From the NCBI GenBank assembly GCA_002420315.1, contig DIHU01000172.1, positions 802-32,383 on the forward strand: DNA of 31,582 bases. Reading direction: 5' to 3'. Shown here in pieces: positions 7,337 to 15,269 of the stretch; position 1 is the stretch's first letter, and each line of letters starts with the position of its first letter. Origin of the DNA: Akkermansiaceae bacterium UBA5688. GTDB taxonomy: Bacteria; Verrucomicrobiota; Verrucomicrobiia; Verrucomicrobiales; Akkermansiaceae. The notes beneath the pieces are model-generated. The model worked only from the letters and a program-made list of their open reading frames with translations. It did not search any database and had not been told where the DNA came from. Made by a program: the position numbers and the translations under genes.

Positions 7337-8084
7337 TGAGATAAGCTTTAACAGCTTTTGTGATTTCGATTGCGACATCACCCCGTTGCGTCGCAAAAGG
7401 AGGCAAGAACCAAGGGAAAGAACCGATGACATCCGTAATGACTGCTATTTCACCATCGCAATTATTCTCGCCACAACCGATTCCTATCGTGGGGACATCG
7501 AGCTTTTCAGTGAGAAGGCGGGCTGCCTTTGGCAGGATGCTTTCAAGTACGATGGCAAAGACTCCTGCCTCTTGAAGAGCAAATGCTCCTTCAAGAATAG
7601 ACTGTGTTTCGTTATCAGTTTTGCCTTTTTTAGTGTAACCACCTTCTTCTTTGACTCTTTGAGGTAGCATTCCGAGATGGCCTACAACTGGAATGCCATC
7701 TGCGACGATAGCAGCAACCTTTTTGGCCTGCCGTACTCCGCCTTCGAGTTTTACTGCTTCTGCGCCGGCCCCAATAAGCCGATGGGCGTTCATAACGGCA
7801 GTCTCTGGGTTAGGGTAAGAATGGATGGGTAAATCGCCGACTATAAGGGCGTTTTTTGTTCCGCGGGCGACTGCCGCAGTATGGTGGATCATATGATCAA
7901 GGGTCACATGGGTTGTATCCGGAAATCCCAAGACAACCATACCGAGGGAATCACCGACAAGAAGGAGATCAACACCTGTTTCGTCCAAAAGGCGTGCCGT
8001 CGCATAGTCGTATGCTGTTAGAGCAGAAATCGGCGCCTCGGATTTCCGAGCGCGGATTCGGTTTGCTTTTTCGGTAAGAGACAT
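7320..8084 (-). CDS. panB: 3-methyl-2-oxobutanoate hydroxymethyltransferase
   Basis: PanB transfers a hydroxymethyl group from 5,10-methylenetetrahydrofolate to 2-oxoisovalerate, giving ketopantoate, the first step of pantothenate and CoA synthesis. The protein is 254 residues. Visible signatures are TAYDYATA (23-30), the metal-binding GDSLGMV (44-50), GDLPIHSY near 83-90, KLEGG near 112, GHLGMLPQ near 135-142 and the catalytic glutamate in VLES (E181, the same number as in E. coli). The C-terminal TIGIGCGENNCDGEI region is also typical. It starts 4 bases after folK and overlaps the release-factor-like gene downstream. No panC or panD lies nearby. Confidence 0.95.
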   Translation of the reverse strand: MSLTEKANRIRARKSEAPISALTAYDYATARLLDETGVDLLLVGDSLGMVVLGFPDTTHVTLDHMIHHTAAVARGTKNALIVGDLPIHSYPNPETAVMNAHRLIGAGAEAVKLEGGVRQAKKVAAIVADGIPVVGHLGMLPQRVKEEGGYTKKGKTDNETQSILEGAFALQEAGVFAIVLESILPKAARLLTEKLDVPTIGIGCGENNCDGEIAVITDVIGSFPWFLPPFATQRGDVAIEITKAVKAYLNDLRR

Positions 8085-8088
8085 CGTT

Positions 8089-8598
8089 CTACCAAGCGGT
8101 TTGGATAAGAATGGGATCTGTTTCCTCTGAGTCGAGCCTTCTTAAATGTTCACCTACAGTTGTTTCGTCGCCGGGAAGTAGCAGATGGGGGTGGATATCT
8201 AAAAGTGGTTGTAGGACGAAGCGCCGATCAGTGAGTCGCGGATGGGGGATGGTGAGAATATCCTCATCCATGACTAAGTGGTCGAAGTAGAGGATATCTA
8301 GATCGATGGGACGTGGTGCATTACGGACAGCGGTAGATGTCCGGCCGAGCTTCCATTCAATTGCCTGGGTTGCTTTTAATAGGTCGTGAGGCTTACCGAT
8401 AAAATCGATTTCGATCACGGCATTATAAAAGTCAGGAGAATTCGGCGGGCAATCTACCGGTTCTGATTGATAAATCCCGGATTGATTGTAGGTGGTGTCA
8501 GCAGGCATCAAATTAAGGAGAAGATCTCTGGCCTCCCGAAGATTCGCAAGTCGGTTGCCAACATTCGTGCCAAGTGCAATTCCTGTTCTTGAAGCCAT
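8089..8598 (-). CDS. folK: 2-amino-4-hydroxy-6-hydroxymethyldihydropteridine pyrophosphokinase
   Basis: FolK (HPPK) moves pyrophosphate from ATP to 6-hydroxymethyl-7,8-dihydropterin, preparing it for condensation with p-aminobenzoate in folate synthesis. At 169 residues it is close to the E. coli enzyme. It begins with the typical ALGTNVGNR loop. The signature APRPIDLDILYFD is complete and includes the Mg2+-binding aspartates. IPHPRLTDRRFVLQPL is also diagnostic. It lies 12 bases after dapB and 4 bases before panB in the same direction. folP and folB are not in the window. Confidence 0.95.
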   Translation of the reverse strand: MASRTGIALGTNVGNRLANLREARDLLLNLMPADTTYNQSGIYQSEPVDCPPNSPDFYNAVIEIDFIGKPHDLLKATQAIEWKLGRTSTAVRNAPRPIDLDILYFDHLVMDEDILTIPHPRLTDRRFVLQPLLDIHPHLLLPGDETTVGEHLRRLDSEETDPILIQTAW

Positions 8599-8610
8599 GG
8601 GGTGATTGTT

Positions 8611-9345
8611 CTACTTCAATCCTAGGACATCTTGCATGTCATAGAGCCCTGCTTCACGGCCCTTGAGCCAAAGCGCAGCGCGAACTGCACCAGAGGCAAA
8701 AGTCAATCGGGAAGTGGCCTTATGTGTGAGCTCAAAGCGCTCTCCATCGGCTGCAAACATTACAGTGTGATCACCCACTACGTCTCCTCCTCGTAAAGTG
8801 TGTATTCCAATTTCCTTGGAGGGGCGGGGCCCTGCATTGCCTTTACGGCCATGAGTCACATCGTTTTCATAAGAGGTGGCCGTTTCTTCGTTTAGAATAT
8901 CGAGGAGAGTACGGGCCGTGCCGGATGGAGCATCGACCTTGTGCCGGTGATGCATTTCGGTGACTTCGATATCAAAGACTTCATTACCAAGAATTGCAGC
9001 AGCCTTTTGCGTAAGGTGGAAGAGAAGGTTTACTCCCGTGGAGAAGTTTGAGGCATAAACGATCGGGATTGAATGAGCTGCTTCAACGATAGCCTGTTTT
9101 TGGACCTCAGAGTGACCAGTAGTGCCGATGACAAGCGCGACCTTTTTTTCGACTGCAGTTGCTAATAATTCGTCTGTTAAAATGGGGAGGGTAAAGTCAA
9201 TGACGACATCAGCATCAGAGAGAGCGCAGCTTAGGTCTTCTCCCGAGTCATGTGTTGCATGCAGGGAAGTTGCCGCTTCGGTTTCGATCGCAGCTATAAC
9301 TGTTTGACCCATGCGCCCTGATCGACCGGTGACAGAAATCTTCAT
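8611..9345 (-). CDS. dapB: 4-hydroxy-tetrahydrodipicolinate reductase
   Basis: DapB reduces hydroxytetrahydrodipicolinate with NAD(P)H in the lysine and meso-diaminopimelate pathway, which feeds peptidoglycan. The protein is 244 residues, slightly shorter than E. coli's. The N-terminal dinucleotide loop is VTGRSGRMGQ (5-14). The catalytic signature EMHHRHKVDAPSGTA is at 130-144, with the proton-donor histidine and substrate lysine. It appears to be the first gene of the minus-strand run and is divergent from the FKBP gene, with about 110 bases between starts. No other dap genes are present, so its link to the folate genes looks positional. Confidence 0.95.
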   Translation of the reverse strand: MKISVTGRSGRMGQTVIAAIETEAATSLHATHDSGEDLSCALSDADVVIDFTLPILTDELLATAVEKKVALVIGTTGHSEVQKQAIVEAAHSIPIVYASNFSTGVNLLFHLTQKAAAILGNEVFDIEVTEMHHRHKVDAPSGTARTLLDILNEETATSYENDVTHGRKGNAGPRPSKEIGIHTLRGGDVVGDHTVMFAADGERFELTHKATSRLTFASGAVRAALWLKGREAGLYDMQDVLGLK

Positions 9346-9454
9346 GCGCGGAGGATTCGATAGGAATAGGCTTTTGTCTAGAGCGCAAGAGAGAGAATCT
9401 CAGAAGTGACGCAAATTTCTGGTATAAAGGGCGCTCCTTCGGTAAGGCCTCTTG

Positions 9455-10615
9455 GTGAGCAATACTCTCGAAACACCCAAAGACGTGGCCGCTGCGCCTT
9501 CAGATGCCGAAGTAACTGCTTCTGGTCTTGCCTCTAAGATTTTGCAAGTTGGTGAAGGAGATCAGAGGCCTGGTCCGCGAGATACCGTGGAGGTTCATTA
9601 CAGTGGCTGGATGATTAATGGGAAACTCTTTGATAGTTCAGTTTCTCGTGGCGAGACCACTTCTTTTCCTCTCAATCAGGTGATTCCGGGCTGGACCGAA
9701 GGATTGCAATTAATGGTGGTTGGTGAAAAGCGCCGCTTTTGGATACCAGCTGATCTCGCTTATGGCGAAACACCCTCGCGGCCAGGTGCACCGTCTGGCG
9801 ATTTAACCTTTGATGTCGAACTGTTTTCCATCGAGGTGGCTCCCGAGACACCTGAAGCTCCTACCGAGTTGAAAGCACCTGAGACCGCTGAAAAGTCGGA
9901 AAGTGGCCTTGCCTCTCAGCTTCTTGAAGAGGGCGAGGGCGGCGATAAACCTGGTCCATCAGATGTTGTGGCAGCTCACTTTAACGGATGGCTAGAAGAT
10001 GGAACTCTTCTTGAAAGCACGGTGATGAATGGGAAGCCAGCCCAGTTCAAGCTCGATCAAGTAACGATTAAGGGGTGGGTAGAAGGGCTTCAACTCATGA
10101 CTAAGGGCGAAAGGCGTCGGTTTTGGATTCCCGCTGCCTTGGGATTTGGCGAAAATCCACCTCCGGGTGCTCCAAAAGGAGATTTAATCTTCGATTTTCA
10201 ATTACTGGATTTTAAAGAGATCCCCAAGGCACCTGAGCAAATTCCAGCGCCAGATGATGTCTCGACAGCGCCTTCGGATTCTATTGCCACGGATTCTGGC
10301 CTCGCTTCCAAGGTTCTTGCTGAAGGATCGGGCTCGCATCATCCTTCTGAAACCGACGAAGTTCTTGTTCATTACACCGGCTGGACCACAGACGGAAAGA
10401 TGTTTGATAGCTCAGTTGCTCGAGGCGAACCAATTTCCTTCCCACTCAATGGTGTAATTAAAGGTTGGACTGAAGGTGTTCAGCTCATGGTTGAAGGAGA
10501 GAAGCGTCGCTTCTGGATCCCAGGCAAGCTTGCTTACGGTGATACTCCAACCCGTCCAGGAGCTCCATCGGGTCAGCTCGTTTTTGATGTGGAACTGATT
10601 AAGATTGGTAAGTAG
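9455..10615 (+). CDS. Triple-domain FKBP-type peptidyl-prolyl isomerase
   Basis: The protein has about 386 residues and three tandem FKBP domains (about 23-128, 150-253 and 281-386) joined by Pro/Ala/Glu-rich linkers. Each begins with an SGLASK/Q-like stretch. Domains 1 and 3 keep the isomerase pocket: HYxGW, KLFDSS or KMFDSS, SFPLN, VIxGW, LAYG and FDVEL. Domain 2 reads HFNGW, LLEST and LGFG, replacing the usual Tyr, Phe-Asp and Tyr, so it may bind rather than catalyse. No signal peptide is visible, so a cytoplasmic location is likely. I chose GTG at 9455 because GGTAAGG (9441-9447) is well spaced; TTG at 9452 would add one residue. A weak TATAAA lies at 9423-9428. The multi-domain layout suggests a chaperone-like isomerase, but its substrate is unknown. 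Confidence 0.9.
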   Translation: MSNTLETPKDVAAAPSDAEVTASGLASKILQVGEGDQRPGPRDTVEVHYSGWMINGKLFDSSVSRGETTSFPLNQVIPGWTEGLQLMVVGEKRRFWIPADLAYGETPSRPGAPSGDLTFDVELFSIEVAPETPEAPTELKAPETAEKSESGLASQLLEEGEGGDKPGPSDVVAAHFNGWLEDGTLLESTVMNGKPAQFKLDQVTIKGWVEGLQLMTKGERRRFWIPAALGFGENPPPGAPKGDLIFDFQLLDFKEIPKAPEQIPAPDDVSTAPSDSIATDSGLASKVLAEGSGSHHPSETDEVLVHYTGWTTDGKMFDSSVARGEPISFPLNGVIKGWTEGVQLMVEGEKRRFWIPGKLAYGDTPTRPGAPSGQLVFDVELIKIGK

Positions 10616-10616
10616 A

Positions 10617-10642
10617 GCAAATATCTCCGGTTTGGTATTTGC
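10617..10642. repeat. Short inverted repeat after the FKBP gene
   Basis: GCAAATA (10617-10623) is the exact inverted complement of TATTTGC (10636-10642), with a 12-base loop. It begins right after the FKBP stop codon. No T-run follows on either strand, so I do not call it a terminator. It may stabilise the 3' end or be chance. Confidence 0.3.
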
Positions 10643-10673
10643 CGCTTCGGAAGATGTGAGGCATCCTTGAGGT

Positions 10674-11639
10674 GTGCCAGAAATTCTTGATATTGGCTGG
10701 GTCGTCGCCGGGTTAGTCCTGCTTTATTTTGGTGCCGAATGGTTAGTGAGGGGGTCCTCAGAGCTGGCCATTCGCTTTGGCATAAGCCCACTTGTCGTAG
10801 GGCTAACCGTCGTGGCATTTGGCACAAGTGCTCCCGAGTTGGTGGTAAGTGTAAAGGCAAACCTAGACGGGAGTGGTGGAATGGCGATCGGCAATGTGGT
10901 AGGTTCAAACATTTGCAATATCGCGCTTGTTTTAGGAGTTGGAGCGGTGATTTTCCCGCTAGGAATTCAGCGTCAGGTGGTCCGGCGGGAAATGCCAGTT
11001 TTACTAGGCTCTACCCTTGTCTTTCTCTTGATGATAAAAGATGGGGTGATTGGCCGCCTTGAAGGAGGGGCGCTTTTTGTTGGAGTCCTTATTTATGTCC
11101 TAGCGAGCTTAGTTCAGGCACGAAAGGAAGATCCAAACGTAAGTGAAGATCTTGATCCAGAGCTTATTAAAGCGGCCAAAGCCGGAGGTTTAGGAAGGGT
11201 GTCCCTAAATATATTTTTAATTGTGATCGGGGCTCTTCTGCTCGTTTTGGGTGCCGACCGAATGGTAGTCGGTGGTGAAAGTATTGCGCGATTTTATGGT
11301 GTTCCCGATGCGATTATCGGGCTGACCTTGTTTGCTTTTGGAACCTCATTGCCCGAGTTGGCAACCTCAGTTGTTGCTGCAATGAAAAAAGAGGGCGATA
11401 TTATTGTAGGTAACGCAGTAGGCTCTTGTATTTTTAATCTCCTGGCGGTGGTAGGTCTAGCGGGGGTCGTTTCTCCTCTAAAAGGGGAAGGTGTCACAGT
11501 TATTCATTTGGCGGTTATGCTGGCACTTACAGTTATTCTGATTCCTATGATGTTACATCGTATGAAGCTTGATCGCTGGGAGGGTGCTCTTTTGGTAACA
11601 GGCTATCTAGGATTTACAGCTTGGTTGATCGTGGCTTAG
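10674..11639 (+). CDS. Sodium/calcium exchanger family (CaCA) cation antiporter
   Basis: This is an inner-membrane cation:cation antiporter of 321 residues with about ten hydrophobic segments. It has the two inverted alpha repeats that define the CaCA superfamily: GTSAPELVVS with GNVVGSNICNI in the first half and GTSLPELATS with GNAVGSCIFN in the second. The acidic residues in both repeats form the ion site in known members. It most resembles the bacterial YrbG/CaxA type. An acidic loop (EDPNVSEDLDPEL, about residues 152-164) separates the halves. The start is GTG at 10674, giving MPEILDIGW. Ion specificity (Ca2+, Na+ or K+) cannot be told from sequence alone. Confidence 0.92.
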   Translation: MPEILDIGWVVAGLVLLYFGAEWLVRGSSELAIRFGISPLVVGLTVVAFGTSAPELVVSVKANLDGSGGMAIGNVVGSNICNIALVLGVGAVIFPLGIQRQVVRREMPVLLGSTLVFLLMIKDGVIGRLEGGALFVGVLIYVLASLVQARKEDPNVSEDLDPELIKAAKAGGLGRVSLNIFLIVIGALLLVLGADRMVVGGESIARFYGVPDAIIGLTLFAFGTSLPELATSVVAAMKKEGDIIVGNAVGSCIFNLLAVVGLAGVVSPLKGEGVTVIHLAVMLALTVILIPMMLHRMKLDRWEGALLVTGYLGFTAWLIVA

Positions 11640-11796
11640 AAGGCAAGAAGCCCATGATCTGATTAAAGGTAGAATCGTCCGTAGAAAATTTTCTGAGAAC
11701 CAGGAAGGTGGGGTAGCAGTCAATAGACTGTTTCGTAAGTGGAAGGATTGACTTTGCTCGCTTGCGGAAATCAACGGGATGGTGTGAAGTTGAGAG

Positions 11797-12849
11797 GTGA
11801 TTGATTTGTTAGCCACATACGTCCACGACCTTGATCCTGTAATTTTCTCGATCAGTGAGAAGATTAAACTTCGCTGGTATGGTTTGTCTTATGTGATTGG
11901 CTTCGCTGCAGCTTACATGATCTTGCTTAGGCTTTCTCGGAAAAAACTCTGGCCGATCGATGAACTCAAAGTGGGAGATGCCGTGACTTACACTGCAATT
12001 TTCGGCGTATTTTTGGGCGGGCGAATTGGCTACGTCTTATTCTATATGCTGCCTCGTCCTGGTGGCTTAGATCGAATTTTAGAGGATCCGATTACCATTA
12101 TTGCGGTATGGGAAGGTGGGATGGCCTCACATGGTGGGATTCTCGGAATTATGTTTTTCACCCTGTTTTATGCATGGAAACATAAGCTATCTTGGCTAGC
12201 AGTGGGCGATGGCTTCGCGATTGTCGCACCACTTGGTGTGTTCTTTGGAAGAATGGCCAACTTTATTAATGGCGAGCTTTATGGAACGATTACTGATGAA
12301 AAAAATTGGTGGGCTGTGAAATTTCCTAAATCGCTCTATGAAAATGGATACAGCGACAATTTGCAGAAGGGATTACAACAAGCTGCCATAAGTAATGATA
12401 CAGCGGGAGAGTTTTTAAAAGACCGAGTCAGATTAGTTGGGGATTACGATGGTTATGATCTTTCTCCCCAGGCTTTTGAGCAGGAATTTCTTCCGATTGC
12501 CCGTGAAAATCCGGATGTCATGCAAGCTTTGGCTGACCATACGCCTGCAAGGCACCCGTCTCAGTTGTATGAGGGGATTCTTGAAGGATTAGTGATTTTC
12601 GTAATGCTTTACTTGATCCGAGTTAGGTTTACCAAACTCTGGCATGGAGTGATTTCAGGAGGGTTTTTTATCCTTTATGCGATTTTTCGAATCGGAGTAG
12701 AAAATGTTCGTGAGCCCGATTCTGAAAAAATCATCGGCGTGACTAAGGGGCAGTTTTACTCATTTTTTATGATTGCGATTGGATTAGCTTTTTTGGCTTG
12801 GGCATGGAAGAGTAAGAGATCTTTGAGGGACGATATCGCTCCTGGATAA
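11797..12849 (+). CDS. lgt: Prolipoprotein diacylglyceryl transferase
   Basis: Lgt moves diacylglycerol from phosphatidylglycerol to the lipobox cysteine of prolipoproteins in the inner membrane. The protein is 350 residues versus about 290 in E. coli. The core motifs are intact: GGRIGYVLFY (74-83), the SHGG histidine (H112), GRMANFINGELYG (151-163) and RHPSQLYE (252-259). The extra length is a mostly hydrophilic insert at about 178-250, in the loop between the last two motifs. The start is GTG at 11797 with no properly spaced Shine-Dalgarno. It converges on the DUF1552 gene. At least one lipobox protein, at 19899-20471, is encoded in this window. Confidence 0.95.
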   Translation: MIDLLATYVHDLDPVIFSISEKIKLRWYGLSYVIGFAAAYMILLRLSRKKLWPIDELKVGDAVTYTAIFGVFLGGRIGYVLFYMLPRPGGLDRILEDPITIIAVWEGGMASHGGILGIMFFTLFYAWKHKLSWLAVGDGFAIVAPLGVFFGRMANFINGELYGTITDEKNWWAVKFPKSLYENGYSDNLQKGLQQAAISNDTAGEFLKDRVRLVGDYDGYDLSPQAFEQEFLPIARENPDVMQALADHTPARHPSQLYEGILEGLVIFVMLYLIRVRFTKLWHGVISGGFFILYAIFRIGVENVREPDSEKIIGVTKGQFYSFFMIAIGLAFLAWAWKSKRSLRDDIAPG

Positions 12850-12932
12850 TTAGATCCTTCCCCACCTGAAATATACCAAAGAACCAGTAAATCTTAGTAG
12901 TTTCAAGAGACAGCTTTTCAGTGAAACCTAAA

Positions 12933-14240
12933 TCAGCTCCAATTGAGGGGGCCCTCGGAGCACCATTTCTTTTCCCCGAAAGATTTAATGGTGAGCCCCA
13001 TCGAGTTGGCAAGTGAAAGAAGAAATCGGTTATGTGGGACTTTTGATCCAACGTGGTGAAAACCTGGTTTTTTGGTAGCTTCCCCACCGACGACAACGAT
13101 CGGAAGGTCGTCGAGTGTGTGGGAATTTCCTTTTCCAAGCTCGTTAACCCACACGATGGTTGTGTTGTCGAGCATGTTTCCAGATCCTCCTGCTTCCGGA
13201 GTGTTCTTGAGTTGTTGCGCAAGATAGGCAAGTTGTTCCGCAAACCAAACGTTGATTTTTTCCAGTTTTTTTTGTGCCACTTCATTTTTATCTGGCTCGT
13301 GGCTTAAGGAGTGGTGACCCTCATTAATGTCGAGCCATCGCATGCGAGCCTGTCCGACGGAACGCATAAATTGAAGCGACCCGATGCGAGTCATATCATT
13401 AGCCATGGCATTCACGAGAAGATCAATCTGCATGCGGGCCAACTGGGGGGTGTTATCGTTGACTAGCTCAATGTTTGGATCTAGCTCAGGCTCTGGATGT
13501 TTCATTTCACCAGCTTGGGCAGCTGCAGAAATTTCACGCTCCATTTCCTCTACCAGAGTCATGTGCTGTTCAAGCAGGATCCGGTCTTCGGTTGAAAGGG
13601 CTTTGGAGGCCCGCTTGAGGTCAGTCCCTAGACTATCGAGAATAGACGCGTAAGTTTTCCTCTCTTGGGTTTGTCCGTAAAGCTTGTCAAGCATCTGGTA
13701 GGGATCATTTAGCGGTGCCAGAGGACGATTAGATCCAGCATAACACATGCGAGTCCAGGGATCAGCACGGTCGGGAACTGCGACCCCAATTTCAAGAGAG
13801 CCGTATCTTGTTCGAGTTGATTCGCTTTTTTGTAAAAATTTTTTAATCTCTTGATCGACCGAAATTCCGGATGCCCAGCCGGCCGGAGGTCCTCCTCCGC
13901 CTTGGATATTACCGGGGTGCAGGCGCGCACCGGTCAGAAGACATGACATACCTCGCATATGACTGTCACCGTCACCACCGACGCGATTAGAAATTCCTTT
14001 TAGGACCGCAGTTTGGTTTTGGAATGGCTTGAGAGGCGCGAGAATAGATGACTGCGATAGGTCTCCCTCTTTCCCCGGCCAGAATTTAGCCGGGAGTGTG
14101 CCATTTGGAGAGAACATAAAAACGAGACGCTGTTTTTGGCCGGAGACCGTAGACGCGCCAAATGATGGCAGTCCTGATAGGAAGGGTAGGGCGCCCGTTG
14201 TGATGCCGAGTTCGCGCAGAAAGTGACGTCTAGAAGTCAT
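12933..14240 (-). CDS. Tat-exported DUF1552 protein
   Basis: The protein is 435 residues and opens with a twin-arginine signal (MTSRRHFLRELG) followed by a hydrophobic stretch ending near residue 30 (LPSFGAS), so it is probably exported folded by Tat. The body matches the DUF1552 family of planctomycetes and verrucomicrobia: LVFMFSPNGTLPAKFWP, GMSCLLTGA, SVDQEIKKFL, SLEIGV, INEGHHSLSHEPD and a C-terminal WVNELGKGNSH followed by LPIVVVGG. Some of these elements recall sulfatase or alkaline-phosphatase-like folds (DUF1501), but I see no proven catalytic site. These proteins usually pair with DUF1592-type cytochromes, as here: the cytochrome gene lies upstream with one gene between. Function is not established. 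Confidence 0.85.
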   Translation of the reverse strand: MTSRRHFLRELGITTGALPFLSGLPSFGASTVSGQKQRLVFMFSPNGTLPAKFWPGKEGDLSQSSILAPLKPFQNQTAVLKGISNRVGGDGDSHMRGMSCLLTGARLHPGNIQGGGGPPAGWASGISVDQEIKKFLQKSESTRTRYGSLEIGVAVPDRADPWTRMCYAGSNRPLAPLNDPYQMLDKLYGQTQERKTYASILDSLGTDLKRASKALSTEDRILLEQHMTLVEEMEREISAAAQAGEMKHPEPELDPNIELVNDNTPQLARMQIDLLVNAMANDMTRIGSLQFMRSVGQARMRWLDINEGHHSLSHEPDKNEVAQKKLEKINVWFAEQLAYLAQQLKNTPEAGGSGNMLDNTTIVWVNELGKGNSHTLDDLPIVVVGGEATKKPGFHHVGSKVPHNRFLLSLANSMGLTIKSFGEKKWCSEGPLNWS

Positions 14241-14301
14241 AGTCTATTTGTTATTACGGCTCCTTCTTTAAAATTCTACCGATAAATTTGCCAGAGGATT
14301 T

Positions 14302-15261
14302 TTATTCGAGCGCTTCGACGTGCGCCTGAACTCCAGCAGCGAGCCCTTCGAGCGAGTATCCACCTTCTAAAACAGAAATAAGGCGTCCATCGGAAAATTC
14401 TTCAGCGATCTTTCTGATCCAATTAGTGAGAGTCTTGTAATCTTCGTCAAGGAGGCGGAATTTCCCGAGGGGATCGCCAAGTCGCGAGTCAAAGCCTGCT
14501 GAAATCATGATGAGTTCGGGGCTGAATTTACGCATGGCAGTGAGAAACTTGGCGTCAATCTTGTCACCAATCTGAGTCATGTCGGAGCCGGCAGGAAGGG
14601 GAGCGTTCAAGGTGAATCCACGACCTTTCCCACTTCCCAATTCTTCCAGCATTCCAGTGCCTGGATACCACGGTGATTGATGAACGCTGCAGAATAGGAC
14701 AGTTTCGTCTTCATAGAAAATATCTTGCGTTCCATTCCCATGGTGGACGTCCCAGTCCAGAATGGCGACTTTTCCTACTCCATATTTTTGCTGAGCGTAG
14801 CGGGCTCCTACTGCAATGTTATTGAAGATGCAAAATCCCATTCCGCGATCAGGTGTGGCGTGGTGGCCAGGGGGTCTGACGGCGCAAAAAGCTCTTTTAG
14901 TATAGGTGTGGGTCTCGGAATAAACTTCGTCGACTGCAGCGCACACCGACCCTGCGGCGTGGCTAGCCACTAGCCAGGAATCTGGACACACGGCGGTGTC
15001 ACCGGCAGAAAGTTGTTGAGAGTTAGATTCTATCTCCCTCTGAGCAAGCGTAAGATAGCGTTTGTCGTGAACGGCAGTAAGGTCTTCAAGAGTGGCCATT
15101 CTTGATTCGATTTTTTTTAACCTCGTGGAAAGCCCTGAGGTCTCGAACATTTTAGTTAGTGCAAGGTAGCGGCTGAAGTGCTCCGGATGTTCGCCGGTAA
15201 CGTGCTGGGTAAAGAGTTGGTCGAGAACGAGGGCAAGTTCGGGATGCGGATCGATAATCAT
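14302..15261 (-). CDS. Histone-deacetylase-family Zn-dependent deacetylase
   Basis: The protein is 319 residues of the arginase/HDAC fold. Bacterial members remove acetyl groups from small molecules such as acetylpolyamines, or from protein lysines. The active site is complete: RPPGHHATPD with the paired histidines H133/H134, DWDVHHGNGTQ giving zinc ligands D171 and H173, SAGFDSRLGDP giving the third ligand D258, and LEGGYS supplying the transition-state tyrosine Y302. No signal peptide is visible, so it should be cytoplasmic. It lies 8 bases after the DUF1592 cytochrome gene and 61 bases before the DUF1552 gene, in the same direction, which suggests one transcript. The substrate is unknown; the extended AcuC/HDAH type is closest by motif. 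Confidence 0.9.
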   Translation of the reverse strand: MIIDPHPELALVLDQLFTQHVTGEHPEHFSRYLALTKMFETSGLSTRLKKIESRMATLEDLTAVHDKRYLTLAQREIESNSQQLSAGDTAVCPDSWLVASHAAGSVCAAVDEVYSETHTYTKRAFCAVRPPGHHATPDRGMGFCIFNNIAVGARYAQQKYGVGKVAILDWDVHHGNGTQDIFYEDETVLFCSVHQSPWYPGTGMLEELGSGKGRGFTLNAPLPAGSDMTQIGDKIDAKFLTAMRKFSPELIMISAGFDSRLGDPLGKFRLLDEDYKTLTNWIRKIAEEFSDGRLISVLEGGYSLEGLAAGVQAHVEALE

Positions 15262-15269
15262 TAGAAAGT

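Noticed and set aside
7065..7667. A 200-codon plus-strand ORF antisense to the release-factor-like gene and panB
   Set aside because: It lies wholly opposite two well-identified genes, has Ser/Arg/Phe-rich composition typical of a reverse-frame shadow and no recognisable domain.
9423..9428. TATAAA as a -10 element for the FKBP gene
   Set aside because: I could find no -35 element at 16-18 bases and no other support, so it is mentioned only in the gene entry.
12850..12932. Terminator between the convergent lgt and DUF1552 genes
   Set aside because: Only a six-pair GTTTCA/TGAAAC match without a T-run was found, which is too weak to call.
12767..13285. A 172-codon minus-strand ORF overlapping the ends of lgt and DUF1552
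   Set aside because: It is a frame-shifted shadow of the DUF1552 coding sequence, extends antisense into lgt and has no recognisable domain.
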